Source of the DNA: DASQFU01 sp035632955
GTDB taxonomy: Bacteria > Eisenbacteria > RBG-16-71-46
Length of the DNA: 28,431 nt
Assembly: GCA_035632955.1 (NCBI GenBank)
Contig: DASQFU010000014.1
Location: forward strand, 1 to 28,431
Reading direction: 5' to 3'
The translations under genes and the position numbers were made by a program. The notes under the pieces were generated by a model. That model made no database searches, was not told where the DNA came from, and saw only the letters and a list, made by a program, of their open reading frames with translations. Below, piece by piece: positions 1-6,680 of the stretch (position 1 is its first letter; each line of letters starts with the position of its first letter).

Positions 1-1215
1 ATTTCGGGCGCCCAGGCGGCCTCGAATCCGACCGACGTCGACTTCAGCAGCCAGGCTGCGGGCGGCTGCTACACGCAGGCGATCACGATCCAGAACGCGG
101 GTAGCACGACGCTGAGCGCGACCGTCGCGGTGACCGGCGCCCCGTATCACGTCGGCCGCGGTTCGCTGAGCGTCGGGCCGGGCCTCTCCGACACGGTCGG
201 TGTCACTTTCTGCCCGACCAGCGCCGGCACCTTCCCGGACACACTGGTGGTGACGAGCAACGCGTGCGGCGCCGGACCACTGCGGATCCCGATCACCGGT
301 ACTGCGACCAGCAGCGCGGTCGTGAACCTGACGCTCCCGCTCGGCGGCGAGAGCTGGGAGTGGAACACCGAGCACGAGCTCACGTGGACGAGCACCAACG
401 TGACCAACGTGGCGCTCGACTATCGCGTCGCACCGGGCGCGGGTTGGAACGCCATCGTCGCCAGCGTGCCGGCGAGCCAGGAAGTCTTCACCTGGACGGT
501 CCCGAACGCTCCCGCCGACAGCGCGCAGGTGCGCGTGCGCGACGTTGGCGGAACCACCGAGGATTTGAGCGGCTTCTTCCAGATCCTGGTCCCCATGTTT
601 GGCGCGACCCCCGATCCCCTCGACCTCGGGTCGACGGATCCGGGCACGCCGGTCGGCTCGGTGCTCACGTTCGAGAATAAGGGCGGCGCCGACCTCACGA
701 TCACGGGGATTTCGATCGGCAGTCCCGAGTTCTGGGTGGGGCGCACCTCGCTAGTGATTCCGGCCGCCGGGCAGGACACCGTCGGCGTCTACTACGATCC
801 GTTCGCCCCCGGGCCGGACACGACGCTGATGACGATCACGGCGCTCGATCCGCTCTCGCCGCACAACGTCGTGTTGATCGGCGCAGGCAATGGAACGGTT
901 GCCGTCGATGGACCGCCGCCGACGGCGTTCGCGGCGTGGCAGAACCTGCCGAACCCCTTCAAGGGCTCGACCCGGATCCGCTACGCGCTGCCGGTCAGCG
1001 CGCCGGTCAGCCTCGAGGTCTACAACCTGCTCGGACAGCGGGTCGCGACGCTGGTTCGGGAGACGCAGGAAGCGGGCCTCTACAGCGTCAACTTCGGCGC
1101 CGGCGCATCTGGCGCGTCCGGCGAGCGGATCGGGACGTTGCCCGCGGGCGTGTACTTCTACCAGTTGCGCGCGGGATCGTTCACGGCCACTCGGAAGATG
1201 CTGTTACTGCATTGA
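1..1215 (+). CDS. C-terminal part of a secreted Ig-like/choice-of-anchor D surface protein with FlgD-like sorting domain (5' end outside window)
   Basis: The frame is open from the first base, so the start lies upstream; 404 residues are visible. In order they show the end of one choice-of-anchor D (ASH-like) domain (about 1-100), a Kre9/Knh1-like Ig module (about 108-195, with LTLPLGGESWEWN and LTWTSTN), a second choice-of-anchor D domain (about 200-295), and a C-terminal module (about 313-404) with LPNPFKGSTRIRYALP, VYNLLGQRVATLV and GVYFYQLRAG. The last module is the FlgD-like/type IX-type sorting domain that marks proteins exported across the outer membrane in FCB-group bacteria. The likely role is a cell-surface or released structural or binding protein; the enzymatic part, if any, is not in the window. 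Stop TGA is followed by a hairpin terminator. The domain calls are confident; the biological role is not known. Confidence 0.85.
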   Translation: MSGAQAASNPTDVDFSSQAAGGCYTQAITIQNAGSTTLSATVAVTGAPYHVGRGSLSVGPGLSDTVGVTFCPTSAGTFPDTLVVTSNACGAGPLRIPITGTATSSAVVNLTLPLGGESWEWNTEHELTWTSTNVTNVALDYRVAPGAGWNAIVASVPASQEVFTWTVPNAPADSAQVRVRDVGGTTEDLSGFFQILVPMFGATPDPLDLGSTDPGTPVGSVLTFENKGGADLTITGISIGSPEFWVGRTSLVIPAAGQDTVGVYYDPFAPGPDTTLMTITALDPLSPHNVVLIGAGNGTVAVDGPPPTAFAAWQNLPNPFKGSTRIRYALPVSAPVSLEVYNLLGQRVATLVRETQEAGLYSVNFGAGASGASGERIGTLPAGVYFYQLRAGSFTATRKMLLLH

Positions 1216-1233
1216 CGCGAATCTCGTAGATCC

Positions 1234-1268
1234 AGGACGGCCGGCACTGATCTCGTGCCGGCCGTTCT
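1234..1268 (+). terminator. Hairpin terminator after the surface-protein gene
   Basis: A 14-bp stem (1234-1247 with 1255-1268, one G-U pair, core ACGGCCGGCAC/GTGCCGGCCGT) closes a 7-nt loop, 18 bp after the stop codon. There is only a very short T content after it, so it may act as a strong pause/RNA-end hairpin rather than a classic T-tailed terminator. A separate small perfect dyad, ACTGACG-CA-CGTCAGT, lies just downstream at 1288-1303 and has no assigned role. Confidence 0.6.
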
Positions 1269-1354
1269 AGCATCCGGCATTCGCGAGACTGACGCACGTC
1301 AGTGATTTTGTCCCCCTACGCATCAGAATCTTGGCGCGTTCCGCCCTGGTATGG

Positions 1355-1978
1355 CTAAAAGGCCATTCTCGGCCTGGACTCCGGCGGCTTGCCGATCGTG
1401 AGCTGGAGCACGAAGCGCTCGGGCGAAAGCGGCGCCACTTCGGGTCGCGGAGCGCTTATTGGTTTCGAGGTAAGTGCCGTGTCGAGGTCTGGCGTGGGTG
1501 CCGCAACATGCCCCGGGGCATGTTGCGAGTTTGACAAGGTCGGGATGTCCTGCACCAACGCCGGCACTTCCGGCCGTAGGAAACGTTGGGCAAGCAGCTG
1601 CTCGATCTCGGCCTTGCGCCGCTGTGTCGCCGCCACCAGGAGCTCGTCCACGTTCTCCGGCGTCAGATGGGGTGCAAGCAGGCGCACTGCGGTCAGATGG
1701 AGCCGGCCTTCCGCCACCGCCGTGAACAGGGCCGGGAACTGCCGGGCTGCGCGTGCCGCCTGGATGCGCTTCAAGGCCGCGTCCTCAGACAAGCACAGCC
1801 CCTCGACACAATATGCATGCATCGACGGGTAGCCGGCAGGCAGGTAGAGCCGGCGGGTATCGACCTCGGCGAGGTGAGCCAGCAGTACGGCAGTTGTGGT
1901 GCGATCCTGGGCGACGAGCTCAGCCAGATCGCGCAGCAGGACCGCATCGCTGAGATGGGTCAACGTGTAAGCGCGCAT
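1355..1978 (-). pseudogene. DUF222/HNH-endonuclease-family protein, truncated: N-terminal region only, HNH domain missing
   Basis: The 207-residue frame starts MRAYTLTHLSDAVLLRDLAE and continues with YLPAGYPSMHAYCVEGLCLS and RIQAARAARQFPALF. These are the hallmarks of the N-terminal DUF222-like helical region of HNH endonuclease-family proteins that occur in many copies in Eisenbacteria and myxobacteria. The start ATG is preceded by AGGAG at 4-nt spacing. Relatives as I remember them continue through a linker into a C-terminal HNH nuclease of about 100 further residues. Here the frame ends at SPERFVLQLTIGKPPESRPRMAF (given only as its end: PRMAF, stop), and no Cys/His HNH core follows in the remaining 100 bp before the terminator at 1268. 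I read it as a 3'-truncated remnant, though a functional HNH-less variant is possible. The linker region carries a perfect 26-bp palindrome. Confidence 0.65.
1502..1527. repeat. Perfect 26-bp palindrome inside the truncated HNH-family gene
   Basis: Bases 1502-1514 are the exact reverse complement of 1515-1527, with no spacer; the half-site is CGCAACATGCCCC. It encodes the QHAPGHVA part of the linker. An exact palindrome of this length in coding DNA is far beyond chance, so it may be a protein-binding site, an insertion scar or a hairpin-forming element. Confidence 0.8.
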
Positions 1979-1985
1979 GAAGCTC

Positions 1986-2023
1986 CTGTTCCCGGGGGCG
2001 CAACCTGTTCACGGGGGCGCAAT
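1986..2023. repeat. Tandem 19-bp direct repeat upstream of the truncated HNH-family gene
   Basis: Two adjacent 19-bp units, 1986-2004 and 2005-2023, differ at two positions (CTGTTCCCGGGGGCGCAAC and CTGTTCACGGGGGCGCAAT). Read on the minus strand each unit ends in GAACAG. The copy next to the gene contributes to the ribosome binding site AGGAG just before the ATG at 1978. The arrangement suggests tandem duplication of a leader or operator segment. Confidence 0.75.
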
Positions 2024-2028
2024 CGCGA

Positions 2029-2058
2029 GTGCAGGTCTGGCCTCGTCCAGACCTGCAC
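2029..2058. repeat. 12-bp perfect inverted repeat (hairpin) upstream of the truncated HNH-family gene
   Basis: GTGCAGGTCTGG (2029-2040) and CCAGACCTGCAC (2047-2058) form a perfect 12-bp stem with a 6-nt loop CCTCGT. It sits 5 bp from the tandem repeat and 51-80 bp upstream of the HNH-family start codon. In a minus-strand transcript it would be a stable hairpin in the 5' leader. A transposon-end or operator role is also possible. Confidence 0.75.
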
Positions 2059-2476
2059 ACGGGGGTTCGACTCTTGTACCACGTCTCTTTTCGGCGCTCA
2101 GACGATCCCGGAGTACGCGCGGTTTGCAGCCTCACAAGTTTTCTACTTCCACCGACAAGATCACGTCCCCGTGCCCGTCCCACGCACGCTGACGCGGTGC
2201 TCCGTGACCCGAGGCGAGGCATCGGCGACGCGCTCGCATCAGCGCGTCAAGGGAATTCTGTGCTCCTTCGCGATTCGTGATCTTTCTTTTCAGTGCGGCC
2301 TGAGCAGGCCCAGCCACCGGGCCCCCCTTCTTCCCTTGACAAAGGTTCGTGGGAGGCCTCTCCACATCCGATCTGCGCGAGATTCCACGTTCGAATGACG
2401 CGGGACGCTGCGCTAGACTCGTAGCCGCGATTGATCGTCGAACGCAGCCTTGCATCCGTTCCATGAGGTGGTTGCC
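2059..2476. other. Intergenic stretch, about 420 bp, without a convincing gene
   Basis: No frame here has family-like sequence, a good start site and believable composition together. It is somewhat less GC-rich than the flanking coding DNA. It holds a small GGCCTG-AG-CAGGCC dyad near 2297, an isolated TTGACA at 2336-2341 without a partner -10, and the likely promoter of the following gene. It may contain decayed sequence left from the HNH-family locus. Confidence 0.5.
2390..2419 (+). promoter_or_regulatory. Weak candidate promoter for the DNRLRE-type gene
   Basis: A TAGACT -10-like hexamer at 2414-2419 lies 57 bp before the start codon. A poor -35 match (TTCGAA, 2390-2395) sits 18 bp upstream. 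The same TAGACT hexamer forms the -10 of the much better promoter at 22876-22905, which is the main reason for proposing it. Confidence 0.3.
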
Positions 2477-3463
2477 ATGACTCGACGCCTGCTGCTTCTC
2501 GTGACCGCCCTCACTGCCTTGGCTGCCGGCCTGGCCACCGCCGACGTCGTCGATCTCGCTCCGAGCAAGGACAACACGCTGTATCAGCATCCCGATGGCA
2601 ACCTGAGCAACGGCGCGGGCGAGGTCATGTTCGCCGGGCGAAACAACACCGTGCCCGGGGAGAATCTCCGCCGCGCGTTAATTGCCTTCGACCTGAGCTC
2701 GATCCCGTCCGGTTCGATCGTGACGAATGCCACGCTCCGCCTCAGGTGCTCGCAAGTTCCCCTCGTTTGGTCGCCGACGGTCCAGAGCCTGCATCGCGTC
2801 CGGGCCGATTGGGGCGAGGGCGCGTCGAACGCTGGTTCGCCGGGAGGCAGTGGCATTCTGGCCGAGCCCGGCGACGCAACCTGGAGCCAGCGCTTCTTCC
2901 CAGCGACGCCCTGGGCCAACCTCGGCGGCGATTTCGTCGCCAGTTTCAGCGCCGCCCAGACGATCGACTCAGTCGGGGACTACACGTGGGGAAGCACCGC
3001 GGAGATGGTCGGCGACGTGCAGCTTTGGGTCCTCAAGCCGGGCGCCAGCTTCGGCTGGATCCTGATCGGCAACGAAGCCACCGCTCAATCGTCGCGGCGC
3101 TTCGATACCAAAGAGAATACGAACCCCGCGGTGCGGCCGCTCCTGCACGTGGAATACACGCCGGGCGTAGCCGGCGTGGACGATCCCGCGTCAGGCGGCC
3201 GGCTCCTGCGCATCAGGGGAGTCCATCCCAACCCGGTCGTTTTGGAGTCGAGCGTAGCGTTCTCGCTGCCGACTGATCAGCCGGCGTGGCTCGCGATCGT
3301 GGATCTCTCGGGCCGTCGGATCGCGGAGCGCGCGCTGCGCCTCGGCGCCGGCAATCACGTCGTGGAGTTGCGAGATCTCGCCCGAGCGCCCGCAGGGATT
3401 TACTGGGTCGTGCTCACCCAGGCTGAGCACAGCGCCGCAGCGAAGATTGCCGTCATCCGGTAA
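2477..3463 (+). CDS. Secreted DNRLRE-domain protein with C-terminal sorting domain
   Basis: I start the gene at ATG 2477 because GAGGTGG (2465-2471) sits 5 nt before it and translation then opens with a signal peptide, MTRRLLLLVTALTALAAG, cleaved near ATA-DVV. A start 27 bp upstream lacks a binding site. The 328-residue product has a DNRLRE/CBM96-like beta-sandwich (about 23-235: YQHPDGNLSNG, RRALIAFDLSSIPSGS, ATLRLRC, and a typical end RPLLHVEYTP). It ends in a FlgD-like/type IX-type sorting module (about 250-328: GVHPNPVVLESSVAFSLP, VDLSGRRIAERAL, PAGIYWVVL). It is likely a surface or secreted carbohydrate- or adhesion-related protein. It converges with the next gene, 10 bp away. Confidence 0.8.
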   Translation: MTRRLLLLVTALTALAAGLATADVVDLAPSKDNTLYQHPDGNLSNGAGEVMFAGRNNTVPGENLRRALIAFDLSSIPSGSIVTNATLRLRCSQVPLVWSPTVQSLHRVRADWGEGASNAGSPGGSGILAEPGDATWSQRFFPATPWANLGGDFVASFSAAQTIDSVGDYTWGSTAEMVGDVQLWVLKPGASFGWILIGNEATAQSSRRFDTKENTNPAVRPLLHVEYTPGVAGVDDPASGGRLLRIRGVHPNPVVLESSVAFSLPTDQPAWLAIVDLSGRRIAERALRLGAGNHVVELRDLARAPAGIYWVVLTQAEHSAAAKIAVIR

Positions 3464-3473
3464 CGGGACACCC

Positions 3474-4136
3474 TCAAGGGCACACTGCGCCGCTGTTGGA
3501 CTCCGAGCGACGCGAGAGATACTCGGACAACCAGATCGCCAGATCCTTACTCTGCAGACGGCCATTGAAGTCGTAATCCGCGAGTCCAGCGATCATCGGC
3601 GGCGCATCGGTCCGCCGGAGAACGGCGCCAATGCAGGCGGCGAAATCGGCGTGATCCAAACCATTCAAGGTTCCAACTAGATCGTAGGCTGCCACTCGTG
3701 ACATCCCGAGATGCACGCCGCGCGCCCGAATCTCTGCTCGTAGCTCGGCGAAAGGATGCGCGGTCGCGACGTCCGGGCCACCTCCCAGGATCACGAAGTC
3801 GACTTGTCCCTGCGAGTCCGTGACGCCTGAGATCGTCTCGGCATTGCAGTCGAGCGAAACGCCGGGGAACGTCTGAACTCGGCTCAGGCGTGCGCCTGCA
3901 TTGCCGAGATTCACCGTGACGGTGACGCCGGGCAGCGGGAGATCGTCGATGCTTCGAACCACGACCCGGAATCGACCTGCAGCATCCTCCGGAGGGACAT
4001 GGTTCGGATTGAACCCGACGAGGAAGATAGCGTTCGGAATCGTGGAGTTCGCCGCGCTCGGTATCTTGGCCAGGGCGTCCTCTGCACAACACAAGCCGAC
4101 CAGAGCGCAGGCGATACCGAAGCCGGAGCGGACCAT
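3474..4136 (-). CDS. Small secreted protein with Ig-like region and dockerin-like C-terminus
   Basis: The 220-residue product starts at ATG 4136, which has AAAGGA about 8 nt upstream and opens with a short signal peptide (MVRSGFGIACALVGLC, cleavage near ALA-KIP). A longer frame exists, but its extra 58 residues have no binding site or signal. Residues 30-150 contain an invasin-like beta-rich segment (FRVVVRSIDDLPLPGVTVTV, then TDSQGQVDFVI, as in bacterial Ig-like domain 1). Residues 156-205 hold two dockerin-like segments, LNGLDHADFAACIGAVL and DYDFNGRLQSKDLAIWLSEYL; the second keeps the Asp/Asn calcium-loop pattern. No sorting domain is present, so it may be periplasmic or bind a partner through the dockerin-like end. 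No specific function can be assigned. Confidence 0.65.
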   Translation of the reverse strand: MVRSGFGIACALVGLCCAEDALAKIPSAANSTIPNAIFLVGFNPNHVPPEDAAGRFRVVVRSIDDLPLPGVTVTVNLGNAGARLSRVQTFPGVSLDCNAETISGVTDSQGQVDFVILGGGPDVATAHPFAELRAEIRARGVHLGMSRVAAYDLVGTLNGLDHADFAACIGAVLRRTDAPPMIAGLADYDFNGRLQSKDLAIWLSEYLSRRSESNSGAVCP

Positions 4137-4258
4137 TCCAGGTTCCTTTGGATCGAGCGGGCGGTAGGAAGCTCTTCCGACAAGGCTTCCGCTCTGGGTA
4201 CCCCACGCCTCGCTCATCGGTTCCGGGCTCCGGCTGGACGGTGCGTGCGCCTCGCGAT

Positions 4259-5248
4259 CTAGACCGCGATCAGCAGCGTCTCGGCGAACGGCCACTCCTG
4301 GTCGAGCCACTGGCCTTCGCCGCGGAATCCCGCACGCTCTCCCATCTCGATCGACTCGCGCGGCCCATACTTGTGCGAGCTTTCGGTCCAGATCGTCTCG
4401 CCAGGCTCGAACACGATCGACAGTCCCGCGCCCCGGATGCGCACGCGCTGGCGTCCTTCGGAGCGCAGGTGCATCTCGACCCGCCGCGTCTCGTCGTCGT
4501 AGCGCGCCACGTGAGTGAAGCGCGCGAGATCGAAGTCGCCATCGAGCTCGCGGTTGATGCGCGCGAGCACATTGCGATTGAAGGCCGCAGTCACTCCGGC
4601 CGGGTCGTTGTAGGCGGCAATCAGCCGCTCGATCGGCTTGACCAGATCGGTTCCGACCAGCACGGCGTCACCCGGCCGGAGTGCTGTGCGTAGTCGTTTC
4701 AGGAACGCATCGGCCACCGGGCGATCGAAGTTGCCGAGCGTGCTGCCGAGGAACAGGACCAGCAACCGCTCTCCCGGCCGCCGCAGCCGCGCCACTTCCG
4801 AGAGCCCGTCGAAATATTCGGCCTCGAGCGGCATGACCCGCACCGACGCGAGTCGGCACAGCTCCTGCTCGCAACGTTCGAGCGCAGCGTGCGAGATGTC
4901 GATCGGGTAGTAGCCGACCGGCTGGCGCAGGGCGAGCGCTTCCAGCAGCCAGCGCGTCTTGCGGCCGCTGCCGCTGCCGAGCTCCGCGACGACCAAGCTT
5001 CCCGGAACTCGCTCCACGATCTCGGCGGCGTGACGGTTCAGCAGGCGCTCGTCGGCCCGCGTCAGTCCGTATTCGGGCAGCCAGCAGATCGCCTCGAACA
5101 GCGCCGAGCCGACCGGGTCGTAGAGATATTTCGACGGCAGGGTCTTTTGCCCTGTGCCGCCGAGTGCGACGCGCACGTCGGCAGCGAAGTCGACGCCCGC
5201 CGGCGGAGCGATCGCGATCGCTTCCTGACCGTTGCGCAGTCGGATCAC
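4259..5248 (-). CDS. egtD: L-histidine N-alpha-methyltransferase (ergothioneine biosynthesis, EgtD)
   Basis: EgtD uses three S-adenosylmethionine to convert histidine to hercynine (N,N,N-trimethylhistidine) in the cytoplasm. I start it at GTG 5248, which overlaps the egtB stop as GTGA, giving 329 residues, the usual family length. Visible signatures are KTLPSKYLYDPVGSALFEAI and LPEYGLTR (35-64), the SAM loop ELGSGSGRKT (89-98), FLGSTLGNFD (167-175, with N173 at the position of the substrate-binding Asn), and TESSHKYG (288-295). E289 and S291 match the histidine-imidazole-binding Glu and Ser of mycobacterial EgtD. It is translationally coupled to EgtB, which takes hercynine as its substrate. 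No egtA, egtC or egtE is in the window. The assignment is firm; specificity for histidine rests on the E/S pair. Confidence 0.93.
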   Translation of the reverse strand: MIRLRNGQEAIAIAPPAGVDFAADVRVALGGTGQKTLPSKYLYDPVGSALFEAICWLPEYGLTRADERLLNRHAAEIVERVPGSLVVAELGSGSGRKTRWLLEALALRQPVGYYPIDISHAALERCEQELCRLASVRVMPLEAEYFDGLSEVARLRRPGERLLVLFLGSTLGNFDRPVADAFLKRLRTALRPGDAVLVGTDLVKPIERLIAAYNDPAGVTAAFNRNVLARINRELDGDFDLARFTHVARYDDETRRVEMHLRSEGRQRVRIRGAGLSIVFEPGETIWTESSHKYGPRESIEMGERAGFRGEGQWLDQEWPFAETLLIAV

Positions 5249-6561
5249 ATCGTCACCAGGCGGAATCCCGCATACACGTACGGGTAGTGCGGCTGGAACC
5301 AGTTGCGGAACGATCGGCGCACCATGCATGCGGCGGTGCGAGCCGAGCCACCCTTCATCACGAAGTGCTTGCCGTCGAAGAAGTCGGCCGAATAGCCGCG
5401 GTAGAAGGGAAAGGGAACGAAGCCCGGGAAGGGACCGAACCGGCTCGCGGTCCACTCCCAACCGTTGCCGAGCAGATCGGCCACTCCGAAGGCGCTACGG
5501 CCGGCGGGATACGAGCCGACCGGCGCGGGATCCCAGCGTTGAGAGTCGAAGTTGCCGTGATGCGGCTCGGGTGGCTCGTTCCCCCAGGGATACCGTCGCT
5601 CCTCTCCCGCCGGCGTGCCGCAGGCGGCGCGGTGGAACTGAGCCTCGGTCGGCAACGTCCGCCCTGCCCACCGCGCGTAGGCCGAGGCCTCCGCATGGCT
5701 CACATACACCGGCCAGTCTAACGCCAGCAGCTGCTCCCCGAACATGCCCCGATACGCGAATCCGCCGTCGCGCGGCACCCAGAAGCCGGGATGCGACACG
5801 CCCTCACGGGCTTTCCATTCCCATGCGGCGTCGCTCCACAGCTCGCGATTCTCGTAGCCGCCGGCCCTCATGAACTCCAGGTACTCGCCATTGGTGATCG
5901 GCGTGACGTCGATGCCGAACCCGGGCACTTCGACGGTGTGCTCCTCGAACTCGTTGTCCCAGCCGAAACCGCCGTTGCGTGGGAGCCCGAGCGTGGCGCG
6001 CCCGGCCGGGATCCGCACCCGCCCGGCCTGCATCGCGCCAGCCGGCGGAGTGAGGTCCGCCGCCTTGGGCGCGCGCTTGAGCGCGTAGGGCATGCGATGA
6101 AGAAGGTAGGCCAGGGTCTCGAGGTGCATCAGGCGATGCTCGATCGCCACGTGAATCAGCACGTCGTTCTGGAGTCGCGGATCGGAGCGATCGACGGATT
6201 CCAGCCCCTGGTCGATGGCCTCGCGGGCGCGCCGGCTGTACTCGCGAACCGCCGCTTCGGGCGGCCACGCTGAGGCCGGCTCGTTCGGCAACCCGCCGTC
6301 GGTCGGGTCGATGCCGAACGCGAACAGTTGGTCGAGCGAGGGCTGGAAGGCCGGAATCTCGAGCGCACGCGACAGCAGGTTCCAATCGAAGGCTTCGAGA
6401 TGACCGAGATAGAAGATCAACCGGTGCCGCTCCGGGATCGGCCGTTCGAGCAGACCTTCAGGGCTCAGGACGCCGAACAACGCGTCGGACTGACGGCGGG
6501 CATCGGTGAGACGAGCCATGAGTCCCTGGCGGGTGTCGGTGATCGAGCGTGCAGTGGACAT
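5245..6561 (-). CDS. egtB: Ergothioneine sulfoxide synthase (iron-dependent, EgtB)
   Basis: EgtB is a non-heme iron enzyme that joins hercynine to the sulfur of cysteine or gamma-glutamylcysteine with oxygen. Start ATG 6561 has AGGGGGA directly upstream, giving 438 residues. The DinB-like N-terminal half provides the three iron histidines: H54 (YLGHLEAFDWN) and H142/H146 (IEHRLMHLE), the HxxxHxE motif. The C-terminal half (about 180-438) is an FGE-sulfatase domain with FGIDVTPITNGEYLEF, WAGRTLPTEAQFHRAA, YPWGN, DLLGNGWEWTASRF and the ending YVYAGFRLV. The gene lies 119 bp downstream of the permease gene and overlaps egtD by 4 bp. Whether cysteine or gamma-glutamylcysteine is used cannot be decided by eye; the absence of a nearby egtA/egtC slightly favours direct use of cysteine. 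Confidence 0.92.
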   Translation of the reverse strand: MSTARSITDTRQGLMARLTDARRQSDALFGVLSPEGLLERPIPERHRLIFYLGHLEAFDWNLLSRALEIPAFQPSLDQLFAFGIDPTDGGLPNEPASAWPPEAAVREYSRRAREAIDQGLESVDRSDPRLQNDVLIHVAIEHRLMHLETLAYLLHRMPYALKRAPKAADLTPPAGAMQAGRVRIPAGRATLGLPRNGGFGWDNEFEEHTVEVPGFGIDVTPITNGEYLEFMRAGGYENRELWSDAAWEWKAREGVSHPGFWVPRDGGFAYRGMFGEQLLALDWPVYVSHAEASAYARWAGRTLPTEAQFHRAACGTPAGEERRYPWGNEPPEPHHGNFDSQRWDPAPVGSYPAGRSAFGVADLLGNGWEWTASRFGPFPGFVPFPFYRGYSADFFDGKHFVMKGGSARTAACMVRRSFRNWFQPHYPYVYAGFRLVTM

Positions 6562-6680
6562 GCGATCCCCCTGATTCGTATCGCGGCGATGGTAATGGTG
6601 CCTCGACGGGGTAGGCTTCCACAAGCCGGCGAGTTCTCGACGATCCTCCCGGCCGACGGCGCACGCCGCCCGCGCGGAGC

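Noticed and set aside
1288..1303. Perfect 7-bp dyad with 2-nt spacer between the surface-protein terminator and the HNH remnant
   Set aside because: Operator-like, but short, single copy and not placed at a recognisable promoter.
1355..2058. HNH-family gene with repeats as a transposon, intron or CRISPR-type element
   Set aside because: No transposase, reverse transcriptase or target duplication; two tandem units do not make a CRISPR array.
2336..2341. Consensus-like TTGACA in the intergenic region
   Set aside because: No -10-like hexamer at 16-19 bp downstream; the TAGACT further on is at the wrong distance.
2132..2590. 152-codon minus-strand frame in the 5' region of the DNRLRE gene
   Set aside because: No family-like sequence and no good binding site, and it overlaps a well-supported secreted-protein gene and its promoter region.
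4167..4190. Two alternative small hairpins (GGAAG-CT-CTTCC or GGAAGC...GCTTCC) between egtD and the dockerin-like gene
   Set aside because: The stems are only 5-6 bp and no T-run follows; too weak to call an attenuator or switch.
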